Shown: positions 18,485-27,395 of the stretch, one piece after another
Layout: every line of letters begins with the position of its first letter
Position numbering within the stretch: the first letter of the stretch is position 1
Origin: Gilliamella sp. wkB7
Lineage (GTDB): Bacteria > Pseudomonadota > Gammaproteobacteria > Enterobacterales > Orbaceae
DNA length: 64,000 nt
Reading direction: 5' to 3'
NCBI RefSeq assembly: GCF_001693435.1
Contig: NZ_CM004509.1
Location: 1,116,001 to 1,180,000 of the forward strand
Position numbers and translations under genes: made by a program
Notes under the pieces: generated by a model
What the model was told of the DNA's origin: nothing
Database searches by the model: none
The model's input: the letters and a program-made list of their open reading frames with translations, nothing else

Positions 18485-19150
18485 TTATTTATTAGCCATT
18501 TTTTGAAGTAAACTTTGATGAAACGGCATATTGAGAGCTTCTTCACTATTTATTGTCAAAGAAGCAAAAACAGAAGCATAACTTGCTGAGTAGTAAAGTG
18601 ATTCGCCTTTTGCTAGTGAGACACAAAGCGCTCCATAAAAAGTATCTTTTGCACCTGTTATATCTAAAGTTATGGCTAAAAAGCGTTAATGTATTGATGA
18701 TCTTTACCATTAAAAATCAGTGAATCTTTACTAACTAAAGTAAAAATAATGGGTTGAATACCTACTGAATATATTTTTTAAGCAACAAGTTTTGCTGTAT
18801 CTAAATTAGTCACATTAAACTCGCCTCGGTGCTGTTTTGGGATAATAGTTGAATGATATTTTTAGAGTGTGGAGTAGGATTAAATACAACTTTTTCTCCT
18901 ACAGATTTAGGTAATTTCATTGCATTAAAAACAGTATTAATAATATTTTCAAGTTGAACTAATAAAATATCAGATTTTTTTAAATAAGGTTCTAAGATTA
19001 CAATTTTTTTATTAGTAATTGTTAAATTCCCCTAAGATAAATGGCAATAATACTTTCATCTGAAACATAAATAACTGCATTACTTATCGATTCTTTCTTA
19101 GATTGATATAAATTAAACGTATTAATTTTTGCTAGTATGAGAAGATTATG
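18485..19150 (-). pseudogene. Ribokinase-like (PfkB family) pseudogene
   Basis: Conceptual minus-strand translation recovers consecutive ribokinase pieces in different frames. About 19010-18800 gives KKSDILLVQLENIINTVF and VGEKVVFNPTPHSKNI (family: LLQLE-P and V-LNPAPA). About 18830-18690 gives AKLVA, an in-frame TAA at 18778-18780, then FTLVSKDSLIFNG (family: VTLG-KG). About 18675-18485 gives LDITGAKDTFYGALCVSLAKG, matching the catalytic DTTGAGDTFNGAL with Gly changed to Lys, and ends at a natural stop. At least two frameshifts and one stop disable it. The left boundary is the stop codon; the right boundary is approximate. With the hydrolase remnant it marks a decayed nucleoside or ribose catabolic operon. 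Confidence 0.72.
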
Positions 19151-19748
19151 TCCAAATTAAATAAATTAAATTGTTTCAATTTAGATGACAAAATAAACTT
19201 TCTCTTTAACATAACTAATAACAAAAGATAGATTAGTATGCTTTACCAGCTTGGTTTGTCATATTTATTTAACTAACATTACTTTACTACCTTTTAATGG
19301 CTCTAAATATTAGAGCGACAATGCTAATATTAAATGCCTCAAAACACACATGCTGTTATTTACATTTTCATTTCGTTTTTTGATTTTCTTCTGAATATCT
19401 AATTTGGATTAGATCTGAATTGAATCATTAAAAGAGTATTAATTATCATATCTTATGAAGTAAAACAGAAGCAAACAGAACAAAGCTTAAATATGGTCAA
19501 TTGCTTTAAAAATAGAAAAACATCTTAAAAAAGCAACAATTTTGACTTAAAAATAAACAAACAGATATTTTATATCTGCAATTGCTTTTTTACTATTTAA
19601 CGTATTTATCAAAATAATCATATAATATTATAAAAAATAATAATGTGGATTGAATGATAAAAAATAAATTACTTACTCGCTCTGACGCTATTTTATGCTA
19701 GAATCAAAACACTATTACCAACTCACTTTAACATAAGGATGAAATGCA
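19151..19748. other. Long intergenic region upstream of pntA
   Basis: This AT-rich gap of about 600 bases contains three elements. A small hairpin GCTCTAA/TTAGAGC lies at 19300-19316. A nested structure lies at 19527-19591, where AAAAAAGCAA pairs with TTGCTTTTTT around an inner CAGATAT/ATATCTG hairpin. The pntA promoter lies at its end. No gene is seen. Part of it may be degraded sequence from the 5' end of the ribokinase operon. Confidence 0.45.
19696..19704 (+). promoter_or_regulatory. Extended -10 promoter of pntAB
   Basis: TGCTAGAAT is an extended -10 element (TGn plus TAGAAT) 45 bases before the pntA start. No good -35 is seen at normal spacing, consistent with extended -10 promoters. 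Confidence 0.5.
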
Positions 19749-21281
19749 ATGCATATCGGTATACCCAAAGAACGGTTAGCCAATGAAGCTAGAGTTGCAG
19801 CAACTCCCCAAACAGTTGGACAACTGTTAAAACTTGGATTTACAGTTTCTGTAGAACAAGGTGCAGGACACGCTGCTCATTTTGAAGATCAAGCATTTAT
19901 TGATGCTGGAGCAACAATTCAAAATAATCATGATATTTGGCAAAATGACCTTATTTTAAAATTTCATGCACCAACAGATGAAGAAATTTTACTAATGAAA
20001 GAGGGATTAACTCTCATTAGCTATATTTATCCAGCCCAACATCAAGAACTTTTAGAAAAGCTTGCAACTAAAAATATAACTGTAATGGCTATGGACTGTG
20101 TTCCACGTATCTCGCGCGCTCAGTCCCTTGATGCATTAAGCTCAATGTCTAATATTGCAGGCTATCGTTCTGTTATTGAAGCAGCAAATCAATTCGGTCG
20201 ATTCTTTACTGGTCAAGTAACGGCTGCAGGTAAAGTACCGCCAGCAAAAGTTTTGGTAATTGGTGCAGGTGTTGCAGGCCTTGCAGCAATTGGCGCAGCA
20301 GTTAGTTTAGGTGCGATTGTTCGTGCATTTGATACACGCCCAGAAGTTGCAGAACAAATTAATAGTATGGGTGCTGACTTCTTAGAGTTAGATTTCGAAG
20401 AAGAAGCAGGTTCTGGTGACGGCTATGCAAAACAAATGTCTGCTGCCTTTATTGAAGCTGAAATGGCATTATTTGCTGAACAAGCAAAAGACGTAGATAT
20501 CATTATTACTACAGCATTAATCCCTGGAAAACCAGCACCAAAACTTATTTCGAAAGAAATGGTTGAATCAATGAAACCAGGTAGTGTTATCGTTGATTTA
20601 GCAGCCTTAACGGGAGGTAACTGCGAGTTAACAAAACCAGGTGAAGTATTTGAAACAGATAATAATGTAAAAATTGTTGGTTATACTGATTTAGCTAATC
20701 GTATGCCAGCTCAGGCATCTCAACTTTATGGGACTAACATCGTTAATTTATTAAAACTGCTTACTAAAGAAAAAGATGGCAGCATTGATATTAACTTTGA
20801 AGATGTGGTTATCCGTGGCGTAACAGTAGTCAAAGATAAAGAAATCACTTGGCCTGCACCACCAATTCAAGTATCGGCTCAGCCTCAGAAAAAAGCAGTT
20901 GAACCTATTGCAAAACCAGAACCAAAACCAATGGATCCTCAGAAAAAATATGGGATTTTAGCGTTAATCATTATTGCTTACTTCTGGTTAGCAAACTCAG
21001 TACCTGAAAGCTTTTTAGGACATTTTACTGTATTTGCGCTATCTTGCGTTGTTGGTTATTACGTAGTTTGGAATGTTACCCATTCTCTGCATACACCACT
21101 TATGTCTGTAACCAATGCTATTTCTGGAATCATATTAGTTGGGGCTATATTACAAGTCGGTGATGATAATGGCTTAACTACGGCAATTGCATTTATTGCT
21201 ATTTTGATTGCTAGTATTAATATTTTTGGTGGATTCTTTGTTACCCAAAGAATGCTAAAAATGTTCCAACGTGGCAAATAA
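19749..21281 (+). CDS. pntA: NAD(P) transhydrogenase subunit alpha
   Basis: PntA (510 residues, as in E. coli) binds NAD(H) and forms part of the proton channel of the inner-membrane transhydrogenase, which uses the proton gradient to make NADPH. It has the N-terminal dI domain [19 protein letters not shown], the nucleotide-binding [15 protein letters not shown] near residues 170-185, and the conserved [16 protein letters not shown] loop. A linker of about 25 residues rich in Pro/Lys follows, then about four C-terminal membrane helices. AAGGA precedes ATG 19749. pntB starts 15 bases downstream, forming a two-gene operon. Confidence 0.98.
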   Translation: MHIGIPKERLANEARVAATPQTVGQLLKLGFTVSVEQGAGHAAHFEDQAFIDAGATIQNNHDIWQNDLILKFHAPTDEEILLMKEGLTLISYIYPAQHQELLEKLATKNITVMAMDCVPRISRAQSLDALSSMSNIAGYRSVIEAANQFGRFFTGQVTAAGKVPPAKVLVIGAGVAGLAAIGAAVSLGAIVRAFDTRPEVAEQINSMGADFLELDFEEEAGSGDGYAKQMSAAFIEAEMALFAEQAKDVDIIITTALIPGKPAPKLISKEMVESMKPGSVIVDLAALTGGNCELTKPGEVFETDNNVKIVGYTDLANRMPAQASQLYGTNIVNLLKLLTKEKDGSIDINFEDVVIRGVTVVKDKEITWPAPPIQVSAQPQKKAVEPIAKPEPKPMDPQKKYGILALIIIAYFWLANSVPESFLGHFTVFALSCVVGYYVVWNVTHSLHTPLMSVTNAISGIILVGAILQVGDDNGLTTAIAFIAILIASINIFGGFFVTQRMLKMFQRGK

Positions 21282-21296
21282 AGGAGAGAATCAATA

Positions 21297-22685
21297 ATGT
21301 TAAGTAACGGAATTATTCAAGCAGCCTATGTTATTGCTGCATTACTTTTTATATTCAGTTTACGAGGTCTTTCCAATCAAGAATCAGCTAAATCAGGAAA
21401 CATCTACGGTATGATCGGTATGGCAATAGCTCTTATCGCAGCAATTGCCAGCATAAATGGCGGATTACACTGGATCATTATTGCCATGATTATCGGTGCT
21501 GCTATTGGTTTGTATCTAGCGAAAAATGTTGAAATGACACAAATGCCTGAATTGGTTGCTTTGTTACATAGCTTTGTGGGTATGGCAGCCGTTCTTGTTG
21601 GTATAAACAGCTTTTTAGATCCACACACAGTTGCAGCGAATGAAATAACAATCCATTTAGTTGAAATTTTTGTAGGTGTATTTATCGGTGCAGTTACTTT
21701 CTCTGGATCAATTGTAGCCTTTGGAAAGTTAAATGGTAAAATTAGTTCAAAACCATTATCTCTCCCAAATAAACACTATCTAAATCTAGCGGCAATAGTT
21801 GTATCAGTTATCTTGATGTTTACATTTATCAATGCACAAACTGGTGCAGGCGCCCTAGTTTGTTTACTTATAATGACAATTATTGCGCTAGTATTCGGTT
21901 TCCACCTTGTAGCATCAATTGGTGGTGCGGATATGCCTGTTGTTATATCAATGCTTAATTCCTATTCTGGTTGGGCGGCAGCAGCGGCAGGCTTTATGTT
22001 ACAAAACGATCTTCTAATTGTAACTGGTGCGTTAGTGGGTTCTTCTGGTGCAATTCTTTCATATATCATGTGTAAAGCAATGAATCGTTCATTTATCAGT
22101 GTTATCGCTGGTGGATTTGGGAGCGATGGTAGTGCAGCGAGTTCATCTGATGAAGAACAAGGTGAGTATCGTGAAATGCAACCTGCTGAAGTTGCACAAA
22201 CATTAAAAGAAGCTCGTTCTGTTATCATCGTTCCTGGCTATGGTATGGCTGTAGCTCAAGCACAGGGTGCAGTAAGTAACATTACTGAAAAATTACGTGC
22301 AATGGGTATTGAAGTAAGATTTGGTATCCATCCTGTTGCTGGTCGTTTACCGGGTCATATGAATGTATTATTAGCAGAAGCAAAAGTACCTTATGACATC
22401 GTTCTTGAAATGGATGAAATCAATGACGACTTCCCTGATACGGATGTTGTATGGGTTATTGGTGCAAATGATACTGTTAATCCAGCAGCTGAAGAAGATC
22501 CTAATAGCCCTATAGCAGGTATGCCTGTTCTTGAAGTTTGGAAAGCAAAAACAGTGATTATTTCTAAACGCTCAATGAATACCGGCTATGCTGGCGTGCA
22601 AAACCCACTATTCTTTAAAGAAAATAGCTATATGTTATTTGGCGATGCCAAAGATAGTGTTGAAAAAGTGTTACAAAATTTATAA
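21297..22685 (+). CDS. pntB: NAD(P) transhydrogenase subunit beta
   Basis: PntB (462 residues, as in E. coli) contributes most membrane helices of the proton channel and the NADP(H)-binding dIII domain. The first 265 residues are strongly hydrophobic, including [21 protein letters not shown]. The C-terminal domain has the NADP-binding [15 protein letters not shown], then [30 protein letters not shown] and [24 protein letters not shown] lies upstream of the start. A strong hairpin terminator follows. Confidence 0.98.
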   Translation: MLSNGIIQAAYVIAALLFIFSLRGLSNQESAKSGNIYGMIGMAIALIAAIASINGGLHWIIIAMIIGAAIGLYLAKNVEMTQMPELVALLHSFVGMAAVLVGINSFLDPHTVAANEITIHLVEIFVGVFIGAVTFSGSIVAFGKLNGKISSKPLSLPNKHYLNLAAIVVSVILMFTFINAQTGAGALVCLLIMTIIALVFGFHLVASIGGADMPVVISMLNSYSGWAAAAAGFMLQNDLLIVTGALVGSSGAILSYIMCKAMNRSFISVIAGGFGSDGSAASSSDEEQGEYREMQPAEVAQTLKEARSVIIVPGYGMAVAQAQGAVSNITEKLRAMGIEVRFGIHPVAGRLPGHMNVLLAEAKVPYDIVLEMDEINDDFPDTDVVWVIGANDTVNPAAEEDPNSPIAGMPVLEVWKAKTVIISKRSMNTGYAGVQNPLFFKENSYMLFGDAKDSVEKVLQNL

Positions 22686-22713
22686 TAATTAACTATTATA
22701 AAATTATTAAATG

Positions 22714-22739
22714 AACTGCGACTTTTGTCGCAGTTTTTT
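22714..22739 (+). terminator. Terminator of pntAB
   Basis: AACTGCGAC (22714-22722) pairs with GTCGCAGTT (22727-22735) over a TTTT loop and is followed by T residues. Confidence 0.92.
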
Positions 22740-22744
22740 GAGCA

Positions 22745-23782
22745 TTAATTTTTATTATTTGAAAATATATCTGACAAAAAGTTAACTACAAGACGAGTGA
22801 TTTCATTATGTATTTCACTTCTTTGGCGAATTCCTCCATCTTTACAAATAATTCCTTCACCTTGTTTTTCTTGGTTTAATATCTCTATTGCATTAGTTTT
22901 ACACATTTGGATAAAACTAAAATGCATTGCATCTGGAATAGTAATATAAGTGGAAGATGACTTTGCTAAAAATTGTTTAAGGTAGCCCGATTCAAGTTGA
23001 GCATTTGTATCATCTAGATCAACGCCTGCACCAATAATAAGAGAAGGTATTTTAATTTCTTGCAAGCTTTCAATTGTAAATCCTCTTGTCAAACCAGCAT
23101 CTAAAGATGTGAAAGCTTTTATTCTTGGGTCTAACATACTTTTATTCAGATCTGAATTTGCTAAACCAAGTTCAGATAGCAAATGACAACCTTTCAAATA
23201 AGAATGTATCTTACAATCCTGATTAAATAAATTAGTCGAAAATCTAGCGCCAGAAAGCGCTATTACAGACCAACCACCAAGAGAATGTCCTATAGCGGCA
23301 ATCTGATTAAAATTAACAATATTTGAAAATGTTTGATTGCCAATTAAAGCATCAATTGTTTTACTTAAATCTTGTGGACGTAACCATAATTTAGATGATT
23401 GTTCAATATTATGATCAAATATTGTTGTTCCTGGATGATTTGGAGCAGCAACAATATAACCTTTTAAAGCAAGTTCATTAGCAAGCCAGCTTAGATTTTG
23501 CCAACTTCCACCATAACCATGTGAAAGCAAAGCTAATGGATATTTAGTCGTACTGATTTTCGGTTCAGCATCAGGAGTAACTTCATGACCATAAAAAATA
23601 GCATTTTCAGCTATAGTAACAGCGCCATGGTTATTGTTAGTAGGATACCAGACGGCAATATCTATAGGCCTACCATCTTGTTTATCATAATGAATTTTCT
23701 TAAAACCTATATTTTCTGATGCAGAACAGATAAATGGTAAAAACAAAATAAGAAAATTAAGCAAAAAATATAGTTTAACCAT
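22745..23782 (-). CDS. Exported alpha/beta hydrolase
   Basis: This 345-residue protein has an N-terminal signal peptide (MVKLYFLLNFLILFLPFICSAS) and a dienelactone-hydrolase or PAF-acetylhydrolase type alpha/beta fold. The oxyanion region is LLSHGYGGSWQN. The nucleophile Ser lies in AAIGHSLGGWSVIALSG. A probable acid lies in the segment IIGAGVDLDDTNA and the catalytic His in IPDAMHFSF. Several cysteines may form periplasmic disulfides. ATG at 23782 is preferred because AGGAATT lies just upstream and the signal peptide begins there. It stands alone, convergent with pntAB. The ester or lipid substrate is unknown. Confidence 0.82.
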   Translation of the reverse strand: MVKLYFLLNFLILFLPFICSASENIGFKKIHYDKQDGRPIDIAVWYPTNNNHGAVTIAENAIFYGHEVTPDAEPKISTTKYPLALLSHGYGGSWQNLSWLANELALKGYIVAAPNHPGTTIFDHNIEQSSKLWLRPQDLSKTIDALIGNQTFSNIVNFNQIAAIGHSLGGWSVIALSGARFSTNLFNQDCKIHSYLKGCHLLSELGLANSDLNKSMLDPRIKAFTSLDAGLTRGFTIESLQEIKIPSLIIGAGVDLDDTNAQLESGYLKQFLAKSSSTYITIPDAMHFSFIQMCKTNAIEILNQEKQGEGIICKDGGIRQRSEIHNEITRLVVNFLSDIFSNNKN

Positions 23783-23976
23783 TAAATTAATTCCTATTAA
23801 AATATGCAACTATTTTTAACTTTAACAATTACGCTTAATTAACGATATAATAAATTTAACAAATTGTTAATCAATAGTTTATTTTATTAGGCTACGCAAT
23901 GAATAAACAGAATGGTAATTTAATTCTTGTCAAAAAGTTTCAGGTTAACTATACGTTTGAGTATAAAAACTTGTAA

Positions 23977-24621
23977 TTAACATTTTCCTTCTTTAATTAA
24001 TTCTTTGTGATAAAGATAATAGGCACCACGTGAAACCATTCGAAGCTGGAAAATAAGATCTTCGATTAATTTTTGACGTTGAATAATATCAAAATCAATC
24101 GCTTCTGCTCCTGCATTAAAAGCAATGGTTACCATCGCTTCTGCTTGTGCTACGTTATAATGATGAGGCATTTGGTTAGCATTATCCAAATAGTCAACCA
24201 ATTCTTCAATAAAATGTTGAATTTCACGCGCGATGGCTGACCGAAAGGCCGATGAAGTCCCAGCTTTTTCACGAAGTAATAGTAAAAAAACTTTGGGATT
24301 TTTATCTATAAACTCAATAAACGTTGTTACTGAAGTACGCAACACGCTACCACCTTTTTCAATACGTTTTCGTGCTTGGCGCAGTAATTGGCGAAGAGTT
24401 AAACCACTTTCATCAACCATAGCTAAACCTAATTCATCCATATCACGGAAATGTCGATAGAAAGATGTTGCCGCAATGCCTGCTTCTCGAGCAACTTCAC
24501 GCAAACTCAAACTAGCAAACCCCTGCTCTGCATTTAATTGATTAAAAGCTGCATCAATTAATGACCGACGAGTTCTCTGTTTCTGCTGTGCGCGTACACC
24601 ACTGGTTTTAATATTTTTCAT
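23977..24621 (-). CDS. fabR: TetR-type repressor of unsaturated fatty acid synthesis FabR
   Basis: FabR (214 residues) senses the ratio of unsaturated to saturated acyl chains and represses fabA/fabB. Nearly the full E. coli sequence pattern is present: [19 protein letters not shown], the helix-turn-helix [40 protein letters not shown] and the ligand-domain [14 protein letters not shown]. The start overlaps the oxyR stop in an ATGA tetranucleotide, so the two are co-transcribed. In E. coli the soluble transhydrogenase gene sthA lies beside oxyR and fabR; it is missing here. The target genes lie outside the window. Confidence 0.95.
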   Translation of the reverse strand: MKNIKTSGVRAQQKQRTRRSLIDAAFNQLNAEQGFASLSLREVAREAGIAATSFYRHFRDMDELGLAMVDESGLTLRQLLRQARKRIEKGGSVLRTSVTTFIEFIDKNPKVFLLLLREKAGTSSAFRSAIAREIQHFIEELVDYLDNANQMPHHYNVAQAEAMVTIAFNAGAEAIDFDIIQRQKLIEDLIFQLRMVSRGAYYLYHKELIKEGKC

Positions 24622-25550
24622 TTTAAATTTGTTGATGTTAATAAACGTTCTTTTTCAGCAAATACTTTTGGCATATGTTCACGAATCGTTTTTGCAATTG
24701 TTTCATAACGTGAACGCAAAGGTGAACCAGGTCTATAAATCAAAGCAATACTACGTACTGGAACAGGGTCAGTACATGGAATATAGCAAATATTATCTCG
24801 TATTCTTTCATTTGGAGCCGCTAGCTCAGGAAACAAGGTTATTCCACGACCAGCAGAAATCATACTACGCAAAGTTTCTAAACTGGTTGCTTTAAATTGC
24901 TTGTCTTCATCAATACCTACTTGAAAACAATATCCCATAGCATGTTCACGTAAACAGTGTCCATCTTCCAACATTAAGAATTTTTGACCTTTTAAATTAG
25001 AGAGTTTAACTGTTTGTTTATTTGCTAATTCATTATTTGCTGGAACAGCTAAAAACATTGGCTCATTAAATAACGGTAATTCTATAAATTGCGCTGTTTC
25101 TTTTACTTGTGCAATTATCGCGCAATCCAACTTACCACTTTCAAGTTGAGCGACAATATTGGCAGTCTGAGCTTCATGTAAATAAAGCTCTAATTGAGGA
25201 AAAGATTCATGTAATACGGTTATTACATGTGGTAATAAATAAGGAGCAATGGTTGGTATTAAACCGATATGCATCGGCCCAGACATTTCTTCACCTTGGC
25301 GACTAGCCATCTCTTTAAGGATTTGAATATTGCGTAATATCTCTTTCGCTTGCTCAACAAGCATCATTCCTGTTTGAGTAAATAAAACTTTGCGACTGGT
25401 ACGTTCTAGTAACATTACGCCTAGTTCATCTTCTAATTTTCTGATTTGTCCACTTAAAGTTGGTTGACTCACGTTGCAAGCATCAGCAGCTTTACGAAAA
25501 TGACGAAATTCAGCTAACGAAACAAAATATTCCAAATCACGAATATTCAT
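24618..25550 (-). CDS. oxyR: Hydrogen peroxide-sensing regulator OxyR
   Basis: OxyR is a 310-residue LysR-type activator of peroxide defence genes. The N-terminal helix-turn-helix is [21 protein letters not shown]. The redox pair that forms the regulatory disulfide is conserved at exactly the E. coli positions, Cys199 and Cys208 ([12 protein letters not shown]). The ligand domain retains the peroxide-site Thr region [12 protein letters not shown]. It is the first gene of oxyR-fabR and diverges from pcnB. Regulation by autorepression is known for the family; no clear OxyR site was identified by eye. Confidence 0.97.
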   Translation of the reverse strand: MNIRDLEYFVSLAEFRHFRKAADACNVSQPTLSGQIRKLEDELGVMLLERTSRKVLFTQTGMMLVEQAKEILRNIQILKEMASRQGEEMSGPMHIGLIPTIAPYLLPHVITVLHESFPQLELYLHEAQTANIVAQLESGKLDCAIIAQVKETAQFIELPLFNEPMFLAVPANNELANKQTVKLSNLKGQKFLMLEDGHCLREHAMGYCFQVGIDEDKQFKATSLETLRSMISAGRGITLFPELAAPNERIRDNICYIPCTDPVPVRSIALIYRPGSPLRSRYETIAKTIREHMPKVFAEKERLLTSTNLK

Positions 25551-25986
25551 AATGTCCCCAAAATAAGTTATCAGTTAATGGTATATACTCAATCAATTTT
25601 TATTGGCTGATTCTATTTTGAAAAAATTAACATAATAAATATAACTCAAATATTTATCATGTTATTTATACAAACTATTTCATACAATAAATTAAAAATC
25701 TTTTGAATATAAGTTAGTTAATCAAAATTAGATAGTAAAATTACAAATAAAATACATGTAAATAGATAATGTTGCTTTCTAGAGCAATATTGCTAATTGT
25801 ACTATATAAAGTGCTATTATTGATAATTATGTTTAAAAATTTAAATACAATATTAAACTTGAATCCTAAAGTATTTAATTTTACTATAGTTAAAGTTAAT
25901 AAATGAAGAAAAATGGAAAGTTATAAGCAATTGAGATATAATCGCGCGCAATATCACTTGAGTAAAAACACTTTCAGAGGTGCACT
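25551..25986. other. Divergent promoter region of oxyR and pcnB
   Basis: This AT-rich gap of 436 bases contains a small inverted repeat TTGCT-N6-AGCAA at about 25769-25784, and TATAAT at 25937-25942 with a weak upstream TGGAAA, the likely pcnB promoter. A 67-codon frame beginning at 25913 overlaps the pcnB start in another frame and is not supported. Confidence 0.45.
25937..25942 (+). promoter_or_regulatory. Probable -10 element of pcnB
   Basis: A perfect TATAAT lies 45 bases before the ATT start codon. The best -35 candidate, TGGAAA at 25914-25919 with 17-bp spacing, is weak. Confidence 0.4.
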
Positions 25987-27321
25987 ATTTTTAAACATGT
26001 CTCTCGCTTTTGCCGTAAAATGTTTCACATTGAAGAACAAAAAGAATCTCGATATGTTTCCATTTCTCGTAATGAACACAATATTTCACGTAAAAATATT
26101 AGTGAAAATGCATTAAAAGTTCTTTATAGATTAAACAAACAAGGGTATGAAGCTTATTTAGTTGGTGGGTGTATTCGTGATCTTTTACTTGGTAAAACAC
26201 CCAAAGATTTCGATATCGCAACCAATGCAACACCAGAACAAGTGCAAAAAACATTCCGCAATTGCCGTTTAGTTGGCAAAAGGTTTCGTTTGGCGCACAT
26301 TATGTTTGGTAAAGAGATTATTGAAGTAGCAACCTTCCGTGGTGAACACAGCAACCAAGATGAACAAAATAATATTGCCAAACGTTCCAAATCGGGAATG
26401 CTACTACGTGATAATGTATATGGAACAATTGAACAAGATGCCCTTCGTCGTGATTTCACGATGAACGCTTTTTATTATAGTATAAAAGATTTTACATTAC
26501 GTGATTATTGTGGTGGCTTAAAAGATTTACAAAATGGAATCATTCGTTTGATTGGTGATCCAAAAGTTCGTTATCGAGAAGATCCTGTTAGAATGTTAAG
26601 AACGATTCGTTTTGCCGCTAAACTTGATATGCAAATTGAGCCTACAACGGCTGAACCAATTAAACATCTTGCACCTTTATTAAAAAATATACCGGCAGCA
26701 AGACTTTTTGATGAATCTCTGAAATTATTACAATCAGGCAATGGATATAACACTTATTTATTATTAAAAAAATATCATCTTTTTGAGCAGCTATTTCCTG
26801 TCATTGAACGGCTATTTACTCAAAATAATAATAGCTATTTAGAAAAAATGCTTGAGCAAGTTTTAAAAAATACTGATTACCGCATAACTAATAAGCAACG
26901 TGTTAATCCAGCATTTTTATTTGCTGCTTTTTTTTGGTATCCAATTATTGAACAGACACAATTAACTTGCGTTGAAAGTGGTTTATTATTTCATGATGCA
27001 TTTTCAATGGCTATTAATGATGTGCTAAGTGAACAATGCCGAATTATTGCAATACCTAAAAGATTGACAACAATAATGGGAGATATCTGGCGTTTACAAT
27101 TACGAATGAAAAAACGTGAAGGCAAACGTGCATTTGCAATTTTGGAACATCCTAAATTTCGCGCAGCGTATGACTTATTAGAAATGCGTGCATCCATCGA
27201 AAAAGGTGAACTTTTAGCGCTAGCTAAGTGGTGGGATGAATTTCAGCATACTTCTGTTGACAAAAGAATAGCAATGGTTAAGCAATTTAGTAAAACAAAT
27301 AAGCGTAGAGTCAAACATTAA
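25987..27321 (+). CDS. pcnB: Poly(A) polymerase I, ATT start codon
   Basis: PcnB (444 residues from the ATT start) adds poly(A) tails that promote RNA decay. The nucleotidyltransferase signature is [28 protein letters not shown] with the catalytic Asp pair, followed by the RNA-binding regions ([30 protein letters not shown]) and [13 protein letters not shown]. Residues encoded upstream of the first ATG (26020) read [11 protein letters not shown] and match the E. coli PcnB N terminus MFTRVANFCRK. The only near-cognate codon between the in-frame stop at 25963 and ATG 26020 is ATT at 25987, with AGAGGTG upstream. ATG 26020 has no ribosome binding site. E. coli pcnB is known to start at AUU, which limits its expression. 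The C-terminal basic tail is shorter than in E. coli. Confidence 0.95.
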   Translation: MFKHVSRFCRKMFHIEEQKESRYVSISRNEHNISRKNISENALKVLYRLNKQGYEAYLVGGCIRDLLLGKTPKDFDIATNATPEQVQKTFRNCRLVGKRFRLAHIMFGKEIIEVATFRGEHSNQDEQNNIAKRSKSGMLLRDNVYGTIEQDALRRDFTMNAFYYSIKDFTLRDYCGGLKDLQNGIIRLIGDPKVRYREDPVRMLRTIRFAAKLDMQIEPTTAEPIKHLAPLLKNIPAARLFDESLKLLQSGNGYNTYLLLKKYHLFEQLFPVIERLFTQNNNSYLEKMLEQVLKNTDYRITNKQRVNPAFLFAAFFWYPIIEQTQLTCVESGLLFHDAFSMAINDVLSEQCRIIAIPKRLTTIMGDIWRLQLRMKKREGKRAFAILEHPKFRAAYDLLEMRASIEKGELLALAKWWDEFQHTSVDKRIAMVKQFSKTNKRRVKH

Positions 27322-27395
27322 TTTTTCGTTCGCACTTTTGTAAATAATCGTTATAATGCTTAGCATATAATAATCATAACTACCTTTAATCATTG

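Noticed and set aside
19300..19591. Hairpins before pntA as a riboswitch or small RNA
   Set aside because: Only simple AT-rich stems are visible, upstream of the apparent promoter, with no recognisable aptamer core.
26020..26022. First ATG as the pcnB start
   Set aside because: It has no ribosome binding site and would cut off residues that match the conserved PcnB N terminus; ATT at 25987 explains the data better.
25913..26116. 67-codon frame overlapping the pcnB start
   Set aside because: It is out of frame with pcnB, unlike any family, and its 3' part is a shadow of the pcnB coding sequence.
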